DNA of 64,000 bases from the NCBI RefSeq assembly GCF_021730395.1, contig NC_069368.1, forward strand, positions 68,267,501 to 68,331,500. Direction: 5' to 3'. The position numbers were made by a program, and so were the translations under genes. This DNA comes from Mercenaria mercenaria. Its lineage: Eukaryota; Mollusca; Bivalvia; Venerida; Veneridae. The notes beneath the pieces are model-generated. The model worked only from the letters and a program-made list of their open reading frames with translations, was not told the origin of the DNA and did no database searches. Of this stretch, positions 24,601 through 36,600 are shown in pieces. Each line of letters begins with the position of its first letter. Positions within the stretch are counted from its first letter, which is position 1.

Positions 24601-27600
24601 TAAGTCTGAATACTGATCTGAGAATAAACTATTTTGACAGACTTAAGTCCGTACTATAACGTACAAATACGATGATTTTACATAGCGCGATTTATGAGCG
24701 CATTAATATAATGATTACAATTTCTTTAATAAACCCGATACGAAATACAGTAGAAATAATTAACTAAATTATTCATACAACTTACCAGTCCGGATAAATT
24801 CGCCTAATGAATCAATGGTTGAATAGAAATATCGTTTCACTACCAACAGCCGATCGGAATGCAATATTTTGACAAGCGGTAACGTTTTTCCAATACAGGT
24901 TGAGACACGTATTGCTTTACGTCTACTCCACGCTATAGTGTACATATATATTGATTTTAAACAGCGCCGTTAACGCTTTATACATATTTATAGAAATGAT
25001 TATAGCAAAATGTCATGAATTTACCCGATACGAAAATGAAACAGAAATACCTAATTTAATCGTTCATACAACTTACCTGTCCGGATAAATTCGCCTAATG
25101 AATCAAATCTTTAGATGGTTGAATAGAAATATCGTTTCACTACCAACAGCCAATCGGAATGCAGTATTTTGACAAGCGGTAGCGTTTTTCCAATACACCT
25201 GACAGGTTAAGACCCGTATCGCTTTACGTCTACTCCACGCTATAGTGTACATATATATTGATTTTAAAGAGCGCCGTTAACGCTTCATACATAAGTATAG
25301 AAATGATTAAAGCAAAATGTCTTTAATAAACCCGATACGAAAATGAAATACAAGCACCTAATTTAATCGTTCATACAGCATAAACCGTGATGTGCACTTT
25401 ACCTGAGATCCTTTAACCGAATGATATTTACCTGTAGAACTGGAGTATATAACACTTCGCTACCTACAACCAATCAGGAAGCAGAATTTTGACAAGCGAT
25501 AGCGCGTAGTTTAACATTTGGCCGCATTATTGAGCGCGTTTTATAATTTCAGTGTATAGCTTTATAAATACTAACGGAATTAAAAAGCTAGGTTATTGAG
25601 TTTATTTATTTCCTCTAACGGTTTTTAATGTGATAATAGAAAGGAATGTTTACTGTTCTTTAATACATAGATGAATAACTATTGACACGGCAGTCAATTA
25701 AGCACGATGGCTGTCTTACCTTACCTATCTGTTAAAAAACGTAAAGTACAACATTTCTCTATTATGCTTGGAACGGCTTTAGCAGTGTTTGGTATCAAAT
25801 GAAAGGTTTTGACGAGTACTATTGACAAAATGATTTGTTTTATCACATATCCAAAATGGCAGCGAATGAATTTACAGGGCGAAGTATAATAAATAGAGCC
25901 AAAGCAACGTTCTGATTAGTTAATATAACTTATAGTATTGCTTTGATTTGCTAGCGATACGGCGCATTTTGATTGGTTTAATTCTCAAAGGAAGGCTAGC
26001 TTACGTGTTAAAACTTGTCATTTTTGCGATATTTTGGTTCAAAGCTGTTCGAAACTGGTATGTTATTTTATCAATTAGTGAAACGATGTTGAAGAAATAA
26101 AATACAATAAAGGAATATGTTGTTTTATTTGTGTGCACCACCACACCTACCGACGCTTCATCTTTTCCGTTAAATCAAATTCGAATGTATAGGTTATAAA
26201 TAACAAAGACATATTGTACTTTCAATCTTTTATTGCCAAAGCTTGTAACACATATACAGGCTACATGTATCAACTAAAATAAGACACAATAAATTCATCA
26301 TTCGACTTCTTGCGATACGCATCAAACGTTTTTAAAATGTCCTTCATTTTTCGTCCGGAACATCGGTTCGTAATGTAATATACGCAATACAGCCCGCATA
26401 TGTTTGAATCCGTATCCTGTATTTGACTGAAGTTCATCCAATAACGCTTCTTTAACGCTTGCTCAAAATGAACTTTGTAGTGCTCCGGTCTATTACCTAG
26501 TGAATCGAAAAATTCGTCGGGCCCTCTTTTTGGAAAGTAAAAGACCACCCAATGTTTTCCTGATCCCTGGCTCGTGTCTGTATTCGAAATGACGTATTGT
26601 CCTCTACGTATTTGAAGTTGGTCCGCGGCGCATATTGTCACAGGGTACTCTTTTAACATTTCCTCGAGTTCGTAGTTATTCATTTTAAAATGTATAGGTG
26701 TTCCAATCTATAGTATCTTGGGTCATGCTTTCGCGATATTTCTTACGTCTTGGGGTGTCTTAATCACGACTCAAAGGTGTGTCCATTTTATACCTATGTC
26801 GCTTCAGATCACTATGCTTTCGTGACTGTCTTATTTCCGACCTAGCAATATCAACCGCTTGGGCTACGGGTGTCACAAGTTTTACTACGGGGAGATCTTC
26901 CCCTTTTTGTTCTTGTTTCATTGCTTCCCTTTCTCGTTCCTCTTTTAATTCGGCCTTTTTTCTTCGATATGCACCGCTTCCTACAAAGTAACGGCCCATA
27001 TGATCAGGCCGTACGTATCCGTCCCTCAGGTCTTTGAAATGTTGTATCCATTTTTCAGGGTCCGGTTTATCCGGGACCCATTGTTCTTGTTTATAATCGT
27101 ACACTTCTATGGAACCCATTTTGACACGGTGAAAGTTAAAGCACGCCAATCCTTCTTACAACGTTCATTCATCATCATCCGATTCTTGATCGTCATCACT
27201 TTCTTTATTATCCTCCATTGAATAGTCTCCTTTGGTTTTATGATCGGGCCACAACTCAACAAAAAGGTCTTTTCTAAGGGCAATGGCTTGCCGAATAGAT
27301 TCTTTGACAGTCATCCCGTGCTGAGTTTTAAGTTTCTTAGCCGACTGTATAATCTGCTGCTGAGTAGGGTCGTTTTGTAGCTCATAAAAGTCGATTAGAA
27401 ATCGGGCATAATTTTGTCTCAGTCTCTTTCTTAGTTCAGGCAGCACGTCATTAGCGGTGTGACGGTACGCGTCTTCAAAAGAGAGCCCTTGTTCCGTATA
27501 GTTATTAACTTTAGCGCTGAATTGTTCTTTAATAGATTGTCTGAGAGGATACTGAAAACGCTTATCCCATATCTCACGGCGTGATCGCTCTTCTATAATC

Positions 27601-30600
27601 TCAACTTTTCTACGTTTACCTGGAGGTCCCTTGATCAAAGACCGTTTCTTTACAAAGCTTGTGACATTATTTCTATTTTCTGTTTCATCATCGTCATCAT
27701 CATCATCATCATCATCATCATGGTCATCATAATCCTCCTCCTCATCTTTATCCTTGTCATCATTTTTGTCAGATAAGTATCCCTCTCCATTGAAATAGTC
27801 TTCTTGTTTATATTCATCATTCGTTCGTTTTCTCTTTTCTGGATTGATCGCCTCGAAAATGTTTTCGCGTAAACGGTGTTGTTCTGGGGTGCTCGATTTT
27901 AAGTCTATTACCAAATAACCGTGCGGTCTTGATGTCGCTCGTTCAAACCGTTTCATAAAGATGTTACTAGACGAAGGGTAAATTCTTCTGGCCAATGTAG
28001 CAACTTGTTGTCTGTCAATAGGATTATTAAATAGCACCAGATACTGCGTATTCAAAGCGATATCTCTACAAGCTTTACCTTGAGGGAACAAATTTTGGGT
28101 GAGATATACGACAGATATGTTCCTGTGGTGACTGCCCTTGGTAAAGAGATCAGCAATTCTTTGATCGCATTTAGCTTCAGTCATCAAGTCGTCAAAGACC
28201 AGCAGGTTCCTTCGATTAACATTTATATATTGGGAATCGTTTAGGTAGTCTGGAATACCGTGTACAAATTCGACCCCGGGAATTTCACGCCGAAGTTCAT
28301 CATACAATGGTTGCCATTGTCCAAAACACCATATGATACGCTGAGGCTGAGGTCTTACAAGATTTGATGATAACAGTTTTCTTGTCCATTCAGTTTTTCC
28401 ACTACCACTTGGTCCTGAAACGACCATAGAAAATGGATGTTGAAACGTGATCTCTCTTGAGATGTCCCATGCTTGTAATGGCGGTGAAAAACTGTCAGTG
28501 GCTTCGTCATTTCCGTGGACATAACGTTGATGTCTCCGCATGTTGTCGATCCTAGAGAAAGACTGATGGCAAACGGGACACTGATGCATTTGTGAAATCG
28601 ATGTAAGTATTTTTATCAAAAAGACACTGCTTTATTCTTTTTGCCATTCTTACGCTTTCTTGGGGCAGAGGAGAAAGAAGAGGAGGAGGAGGAGGAGGAG
28701 GAGGAGTGGAGGAGGAGGAAGTGGAGGAGGAGGACGAGAGGAGGAGGAGTGGAGGAGGAGGAGGAGTGGAGAAGGAGGAGGAGTGAAGGAAGAGTGGAGG
28801 AGGAGGAGTGGAGGAGTGGAGGAAGAGGAGGAGGAGGAGTGGAGGAGTCAATCAAAATGCGCCGTATCGCTAGCAAATCAAAGCAATGCTATAAGTTATA
28901 TTAACTAATCAGAACGTTGCTTTGGCTCTATTTATTATACTTCGCCCTGTAAATTCATTCGCTGCCATTTTGGATATGTGATAAAACAAATCATTTTGTC
29001 AATAGTACTCGTCAAAACCTTTCATTTGATACCAAACACTGCTAAAGCCGTTCCAAGCATAATAGAGAAATGTTGTACTTTACGTTTTTTAACAGATAGG
29101 TAAGGTAAGACAGCCATCGTGCTTAATTGACTGCCGTGTCAATAGTTATTCATCTATGTATTAAAGAACAGTAAACATTCCTTTCTATTATCACATTAAA
29201 AACCGTTAGAGGAAATAAATAAACTCAATAACCTAGCTTTTTAATTCCGTTAGTATTTATAAAGCTATACACTGAAATTATAAAACGCGCTCAATAATGC
29301 GGCCAAATGTTAAACTACGCGCTATCGCTTGTCAAAATTCTGCTTCCTGATTGGTTGTAGGTAGCGAAGTGTTATATACTCCAGTTCTACAGGTAAATAT
29401 CATTCGGTTAAAGGATCTCAGGTAAAGCGCACATCACGGTTTATGCTGTATGAACGATTAAATTAGGTGCTTGTATTTCATTTTCGTATCGGGTTTATTA
29501 AAGACATTTTGCTTTAATCATTTCTATACTTATGTATGAAGCGTTAACGGCGCTCTTTAAAATCAATATATATGTACACTATAGCGTGGAGTAGACGTAA
29601 AGCGATACGGGTCTTAACCTGTCAGGTGTATTGGAAAAACGCTACCGCTTGTCAAAATACTGCACTCCGATTGGCTGTTGGTAGTGAAACGATATTTCTA
29701 TTCAACCATCTAAAGATTTGATTCATTAGGCGAATTTATCCGGACAGGTAAGTTGTATGAACGATTAAATTAGGTATTTCTGTTTCATTTTCGTATCGGG
29801 TAAATTCATGACATTTTGCTATAATCATTTCTATAATTATGTATAAAGCGTTAACGGCGCTGTTTAAAATCAATATATATGTACACTATAGCGTGGAGTA
29901 GACGTAAAGCGATACGTGTCTCAACCTGTATTGGAAAAACGTTACCGCTTGTCAAAATAATGCATTCCGATCGGCTGTTGGTAGTGAAACGATATTTCTA
30001 TTCAACCATTGATTCATTAGGCGAATTTATCCGGACTGGTAAGTTGTATGAATAATTTAGTTAATTATTTCTATTGTATTTCGTATCGGGTTTATTAAAG
30101 AAATTGTAATCATTATATTAATGCGCTCATAAATCGCGCTATGTAAAATCATCATATTTGTACGTTATAGTACGGGTTTAAGCCTGTCAAAATAGTTTAT
30201 TCTCTGATCAGTATTCAGACTTACCGTTGTCATTTGCAGAAGAGAACGCCTGTATCCCCGCAAAATTCGTCTGCGCCGGTAAAAGTGTTAACGGTAAAGT
30301 TTTCCATGTCACCCGTATGAATTCCAATGGTTAAAATTTCGACGTTTTCATTGGTCAAAACGACTTTATTGGAGATGTTTTATTGGTTCGTTTCCCTGCC
30401 TTCTGATTGGCTATTTTATGTTTAGAAACGACGGTATTAATCTGTATTCTAAAAGTGTTGGTTCATTTTAGCGTGGGATATCGACGGGTTAACATCCGTT
30501 GAGTAGGTAATATTTTGTCTTTTAATTTCATTTTATAAATAGGTATTCTCGTATAGTTTTAATGACTGGTCAGTAGTACGTAATTATATTATACATTTTC

Positions 30601-33600
30601 TTTCGAATGGGTTTTATACTAGAGGTTCTTTATAACGCATGCGTATAGCTTTTGTTTTCGTGTTATCTCCGGGCCTAACCAAAGTAAAAGGAACCAGCGT
30701 GTGAGCCATCTGGTCTAGTCGCGTAATGGCTGTCAAGTATTTGAATACTAATTTTTCACTTAACAGAGGTCTAAATTGAGGCTAGTTTTTGTTTAAATTT
30801 CACTGTGGATGTATTGTTGACATTTTGGTAGGAAACATGGGAGAGCAGGTTGTATTCGGTGAAGTCAAGCTCAATTTTAGTATGAGTAGTACTTCCGGGT
30901 CACAGAAGTGTGATTTTGATGTCAGTTTACAGTAATGTGACCAGAGAAATCTCTCTTAGAAGATACATGACCCCTACTTTTCTCTTCATTTTATATCAGT
31001 TTTATCATAACTCTTTAAAATGAGGTAAGGATTTGTTCTCTGAAATGGGTCTAGCTATGTTTGCTAGCTCTTTGAAGAAAGGTCAGTTTTATATAGAATA
31101 TATAGGGAAAACTATTTAGGCTATGTGACCTGTAGGTCTGACCCTCGATGTGCGCGAACACGCCCTAGATAAGTATACAAGACATTCTCATTTTCATAAA
31201 TACGTCATTAGAATTCAAAATGGCCGCCGCACACGCGCACTTATTACGAATTCTTATATGCAAATGAGTTACTAATTATAGTAACTAGGTCATCCAAGAT
31301 GGCGCCTGTTTGTTTACAAGCAAAGAGACCCCTATACTACTTCTACCTTTCCAAGCTATAATATAGGGATAACGCATGTTTTTTTCTGTTATAACATCTG
31401 CAGAATCCCGAGGGATTGGTTGGTACCCGAGCCTGTTAGGGCGAGGGTACCAACGTATCCCGAGGGATTCTGCAAATGTTATAACACGAAATGAACATGC
31501 GCTAACGCTATTCTAGCATAAAACGCGTAAAAACTGCTGATAATTGGATAAAATGTCTCTCAACATCATTAATTTTCCACCAAATGCGCGGGAATGTCTA
31601 AGTTGTTTTTTTACGTTGACGTCATTTCGTTTTGAAATATCCGTTTTGGGGCCGAATGACGTTTACTCTTTGCCACAGAACGCGCATATATAAAAAAGTG
31701 TTATAACAGCACGCGAGCGCGAGAATCTCTCTCCTGTTAAAACACCCACAAAAAGTGACAAGAACAGCAGTTTTATGCTAGAATGAAAGAAATTACCATG
31801 TTTTACAGCTTACATTCAAGAAACATATAAAATTAATCTATATAAAAGGTTATTTGCTCAATAAAGAATTCAGCAGTGTGTATTTAACGTCATAAACACA
31901 CTAAATGACTACCTCCTTGATCAGCAATTTTCTTAAATTTCAAACTGCCATATCTTTTTCAATAGTTATCCGAATTTAAAAATTCTTTCAGCGTTATGAA
32001 ACGCTTGAGGATGGCTTTCATATAAAATTAACTTATTTTCAGTCTTTCCATGCCCTTTAAGTAAACTACAATTTATGCGCAATAAAAGCCAGTTAAAGTT
32101 CGCATTCATTCTTTTTGGAGATTTATATTGAAGTGTGGAGGGTTAAATAAGTTTCTGTTACTTTGTCGTTTCTTACAGAAAAGTTGGTGCGGCTAGCAGA
32201 CGGTATATCGGACGAACATGGAAGAGCTGAAGTGTTCAATGACGTCACTCGCTGGGCGACGATATGTGATAGATCATGGGGTAATAATGATGCAAGGGTT
32301 TTCTGCAGACAAGCCGGTTTTGCTGATGGGCAAGTACATACGTGAGTATATATTTGCATTTCCATAGTATTTTCCAACGCGAAGCTCTGGGCTACCATTT
32401 TAGGGATCTTGCGTTTTATCCTAATCAATTGCCGAATGATATCCGAAGAGCAAATGCCGGGTTGCTATAGTAGCTGTTTTGTTCCGTATTTAATAAAAAG
32501 ACACATGGCCTGTTTAAACAGATTAATTGCTTGCAGTAAATGTAGAAGAATCGCGCTGTATGGAATTATTTTGGATGTTTTGCGAAAATTATATTATTTC
32601 ATCTGCTGTGTGGTACATGTATAAGGTCAAAATTTTAAAATGTATAATAACATTTGCGGCCTTTCTCTTTATCAAAAAGTATTTTAATGAATGTCTAAGG
32701 AATGTTACTGAATGGTTTGTATCTCATAAAAATAAAAAATGCAGTCATGGCATGCGCAGTAGGCCTTACATTGTTTTCACATCATGGATACATGTATGTT
32801 ATATTATGACCATTTAATCGTCCCTTAATTTATAGGAATGTTGTTGTTTTCCTAGCTATGTATTATAAAGTATGTTCAACTGAATAATTCATGCTTTTCT
32901 TATTTACTTTTTTTTTGAAAAATCTAGGTCTGCCTTCAGAACACAAGTTGATGACGTTACAATGAAGGTTGCGTTGTCGTCTGTACGATGTGATGGGACT
33001 GAAGACAGTATATTTCAGTGCGGAAGCAGTGGCTGGTTATCGGCCCCGGCCTCGTGTCAGAGTCACGAGAAGGACGCTGGGGTTTATTGCTATAAACATG
33101 GTAAACTTTCAATCGATTACATTTCCTTACCTTTGACCTTTGTTGACCGTGGAAAGTTGCGCGGACTTTGCTACATTCTGAACTGTTTCAATGACTTCTT
33201 CCGAGAGATACGATGTTCCGTTTGGGCAATCGTGACCTTTTATTTAATACTAATCCGTGATGGTACGATGGTGAAAACGCGATAGCACGATGATGAAGTC
33301 GCGATGACCAGTACGATGGTGAAATGTCGATGTAATATCGCGTTTTCATCATCGTACCATCGCGTTTTCACCATCGCACCATTGTGCCATCGCGTTTTCA
33401 TCATCGCACCATTGTGCCATCGCGTTTTCATCATCGTACCATCGTGCCATCGCGTTTTCACCATCGTACCATCGCGTTTTCACCATCGTGCCATCGCGCT
33501 ATCATCATCGTATCATCGTGGTTTCACTATCGTGCCATCGCGTTTTCACCATCGTACCATCGCATTTTCACCATCGTACCATCGCCTTCCGGTTAGAAAT

Positions 33601-36600
33601 GCGTAATCCCGTACACTTGTATTTTTGTCAACAATAGATGAATGTACATTGTATCTCAATGTATTTTATGAGATGAAATTTACCATTTAGAGTCAGCTGT
33701 TTTGCAGAATGCTTTATAAAATGTTCAGTGCTCAGTCCATTAAAACTAAAATCTTCAAGGCCACGTCCTTTGTAATTTGTATGCATGAAAGTAAATAAAA
33801 AGCTGGGTGTAATAGTCACATGGTATTATTCAAACTCAGCTTATTCTTGTTAGGATGTAGAAGGTACATAGTGCAATGTGAAAATGAGATTTATCAAGCC
33901 TGTATTTTACTGACACATATACTGTACCACTGCGCATGACCACGGAAGGCGATGGTACGATGGTGAAAATGCGATGGTACGATGGTGATAACGCGATGGT
34001 ACGATGATGAAAATGCGATGACACGATGGTGAAAACGCGATGGTACGATGATGAAAACGCGATGGTACGATGATACGATGGTGAAAACGCGATATTACAT
34101 CGACATTTCACCATCGTACCATCGCACCATCGCGATTTCATCATCGTGCCATCGCGTTTTCACCATCGTACCATCGTTGTTTCATCATCGTGCCATCGCG
34201 TCATCGCGTTTTCGTCATCGTTCCATCGTGCATCGCGGTTTAGTATTAAATAAAAGGTCACGATTGTCCAAACGGAACACCGTAGAGAGATCTGTGCCTG
34301 TTAATACGCACGTGCATTATGTAAGCTTATACTTTCTTGTTTAACATTCGAGCATCACACAGAAAACAAATATTGAACAAAATTGAATTGACACGACTGT
34401 ATGATTTTTCACTAGAATTAACGATAGCAAGGCTTACATAAAGATCAGGAACCGTATTTCTAATTAGAATTGAATTCTGGCTGTTCTATTTAGATATTGA
34501 AAAGATCGTTATCTTGACATTTATTTTGAATTTTCTGATACTTATGAAAAGTGAACAACTTTTGTAGGAATCTGTCGTAAAACATATAAATATAAGAATT
34601 GAATGCTATTTTTGTGCGTTTTATACGGGTATAAACCACACTGGGACTTCTTGTAGATCATCAAAGAATCGCTAGCGCGATTCATAGATTTTCAAGAAGA
34701 CCCAGTGTGGTTTTTATCCATATAGACGTACAAAAAGAGCATTTATTTCTTAGATAGTAGCACAGTCTAATTTTGTGATGTGCGGTCTCTTGTAAGAATA
34801 TTGACTTACTCGGGGTAACTTTGTGTCTACGGATATTAACAGTTTGTTAGTGTACAGTGTCATTACACATGTTCACGAAATAATTATGTCGATATTACAC
34901 TACATGTATATGCCTATGACTTATACATCAACATTTACCAAAACATTTTCAAACATGATACAATGTATATTCCTGAAAGATCTTAAAGTGTGAATATATA
35001 TTTACTATCCCAGTTACAATTCTATCAATATGGTGTAGTCATTTACAGATTCTGCATCGTCATGTTATTAGTCATTATGCTGTTGGATAATATTGAAACA
35101 TTTTTTCCTGATAAAAACTCAACACTCTTTCATATCAACAGTGAAATTGCCGATGTATTCTTACGGCTCTGTGCAGTATCACACTGGTGAGGAGTATGGC
35201 CTGGTATGCGCAGATGGGTTCGATACAAAAGCAGCAAATGTGGTCTGTAAACAGAACAATTTTGCCCAGGGTGTCTCAGTGTGTTGTTCCGGTTTTGGTC
35301 CGTCCCGTCTGAAATTTAGCATGTCCAATGTGCAATGTATCGGCAATGAGAGGTCTTTAAGAGAGTGTTCCTACATAGACGACAACCCTGTATGCCCCAG
35401 TGGACAGTATGCCGGAGTTGTGTGTACAGATTTTAATCCTGGGTTTACAAGTAAGCGCTGTATGTCTTTTATCTGTCTGCTATAAGGTATCGAAATGTGT
35501 CTTTAACACTCTTACATCAGCATTAGTAACATTGTTGCTTTGGTGGACGTAATTTTAGCAAACTGATAGGATATAGTTAGTCCCAGTCCGTTTCCTGTTA
35601 GAATGAAATGTAAGTGATAATAAAGTAACGAGTGGACTCGGATATAGGTACTTAAATAAGACAGTACTGTCAAAGTGTATAAGCTTTTTCATGTAGAATA
35701 GCAGATAAATGTCACTCATTGGAATTCCAACGGACGGTCGTGTTCTACTTATTTTAATTAATCAGCCAATTAATTATCCAATTAACATAAAGCCGCTCTC
35801 CAAGTTCCACCATTATTTTCAGGAATATCAGCTGACCCAGAAATCAAGATCAAGTATTTTTCCCATGACGGCTATGTTTGTTCGGAGGGATTTACAGACG
35901 CTGATGCTAAAGTGGTTTGTAGAGTGAACGGCTTCTCGTATGGAAAAGCATTTAAAGCGTCCGGACAAGGTACTGCATCTAAGCACTCAGAATCTTCCAT
36001 CTACTTGTTATAAATACTGCATGATTACCTACACTTTCGACTTTTTTTTATAGAATGCGTAAACTGTTACAAATACAGGAACATAAACGTGTGATCTCTT
36101 GTTCAATGTTACAATTTCATGTTTGATTGCTTTTTATGCTCCCGATGTCGGAGACTTATGAGGTATATAGTGTCTAGTTTCACGTCGGTCCGTCATATTT
36201 CAACTCCTCTTACACTTTCTGTCTATTTCAAATGAAATTTAATATACATTGTCAACACAAAGTGTACTTGCGCATATTTTCGGGACTTTCTTGTCCGATT
36301 ATTCTTTTTTAGCTTTGCCCCTTTTTGGACGTAGCCGTATTAGAACTGTTTCTTACCTTGTGTACTCAACACCCCTTACATCTATTCTTACAACTACAAT
36401 GTACAATGATATAATGATTACATTCTGTTTGAAAAGTATTGTTGTTAATTGATTTAAACATCTAAAATGATTGTTTTGTATAAATAGTTGAATATATAGT
36501 AGGCCTATGTCTTATATCATTGTTTAGAAGTTGTATGTTTACAGTATGTGTGTTTGTATGACGAATCAAACTCATTCCCCTTAATTTGTATATTAATGTC

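Larger units (their letters stand above)
24272..30469 (-). mobile_element. Polinton/Maverick-type element, shortened (fossil)
   Basis: About 6.2 kb between long terminal inverted repeats (24272-25975 and 28849-30469). It holds three minus-strand genes: an adenain-like cysteine protease, an unknown protein and an FtsK/HerA-type packaging ATPase. Protease plus packaging ATPase inside long inverted repeats is diagnostic of Polintons and their adintovirus relatives. Family-B DNA polymerase, integrase and capsid genes are not seen, so it is broken as a mobile unit and could only move with help; the three genes that remain read as open frames. In a 270-bp stretch the two arms differ at about six positions, which suggests a geologically young insertion. 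The exact outer ends and target duplication are uncertain by a few tens of bases. It lies antisense in intron 9 of the SRCR gene. Confidence 0.85.
21881..32178 (+). other. Intron 9, 10.3 kb, filled with mobile DNA
   Basis: Opens with GTAAAC and closes with TTTCTTACAG. Contains a TG microsatellite near 22034, a hairpin-ended element (22658-24219), the Polinton-type element (about 24272-30469) and a palindromic region (31350-31790). Phases of exons 9 and 10 match directly and both flanking domains are complete, so no exon is needed here. Confidence 0.8.

Noticed and set aside
26760-27221. Plus-strand ORFs over the Polinton-type genes
   Set aside because: Antisense shadows of the minus-strand genes with no family resemblance.
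28641-28908. ORFs rich in Glu/Arg (plus) and Pro/Ser (minus)
   Set aside because: Products of a GGA/GAG low-complexity tract; no composition-independent coding signal.
33240-34344. Several ORFs with HRVFTIVPS-like repeats on both strands
   Set aside because: Shadows of the short units that make up the arms of foldback element 1.
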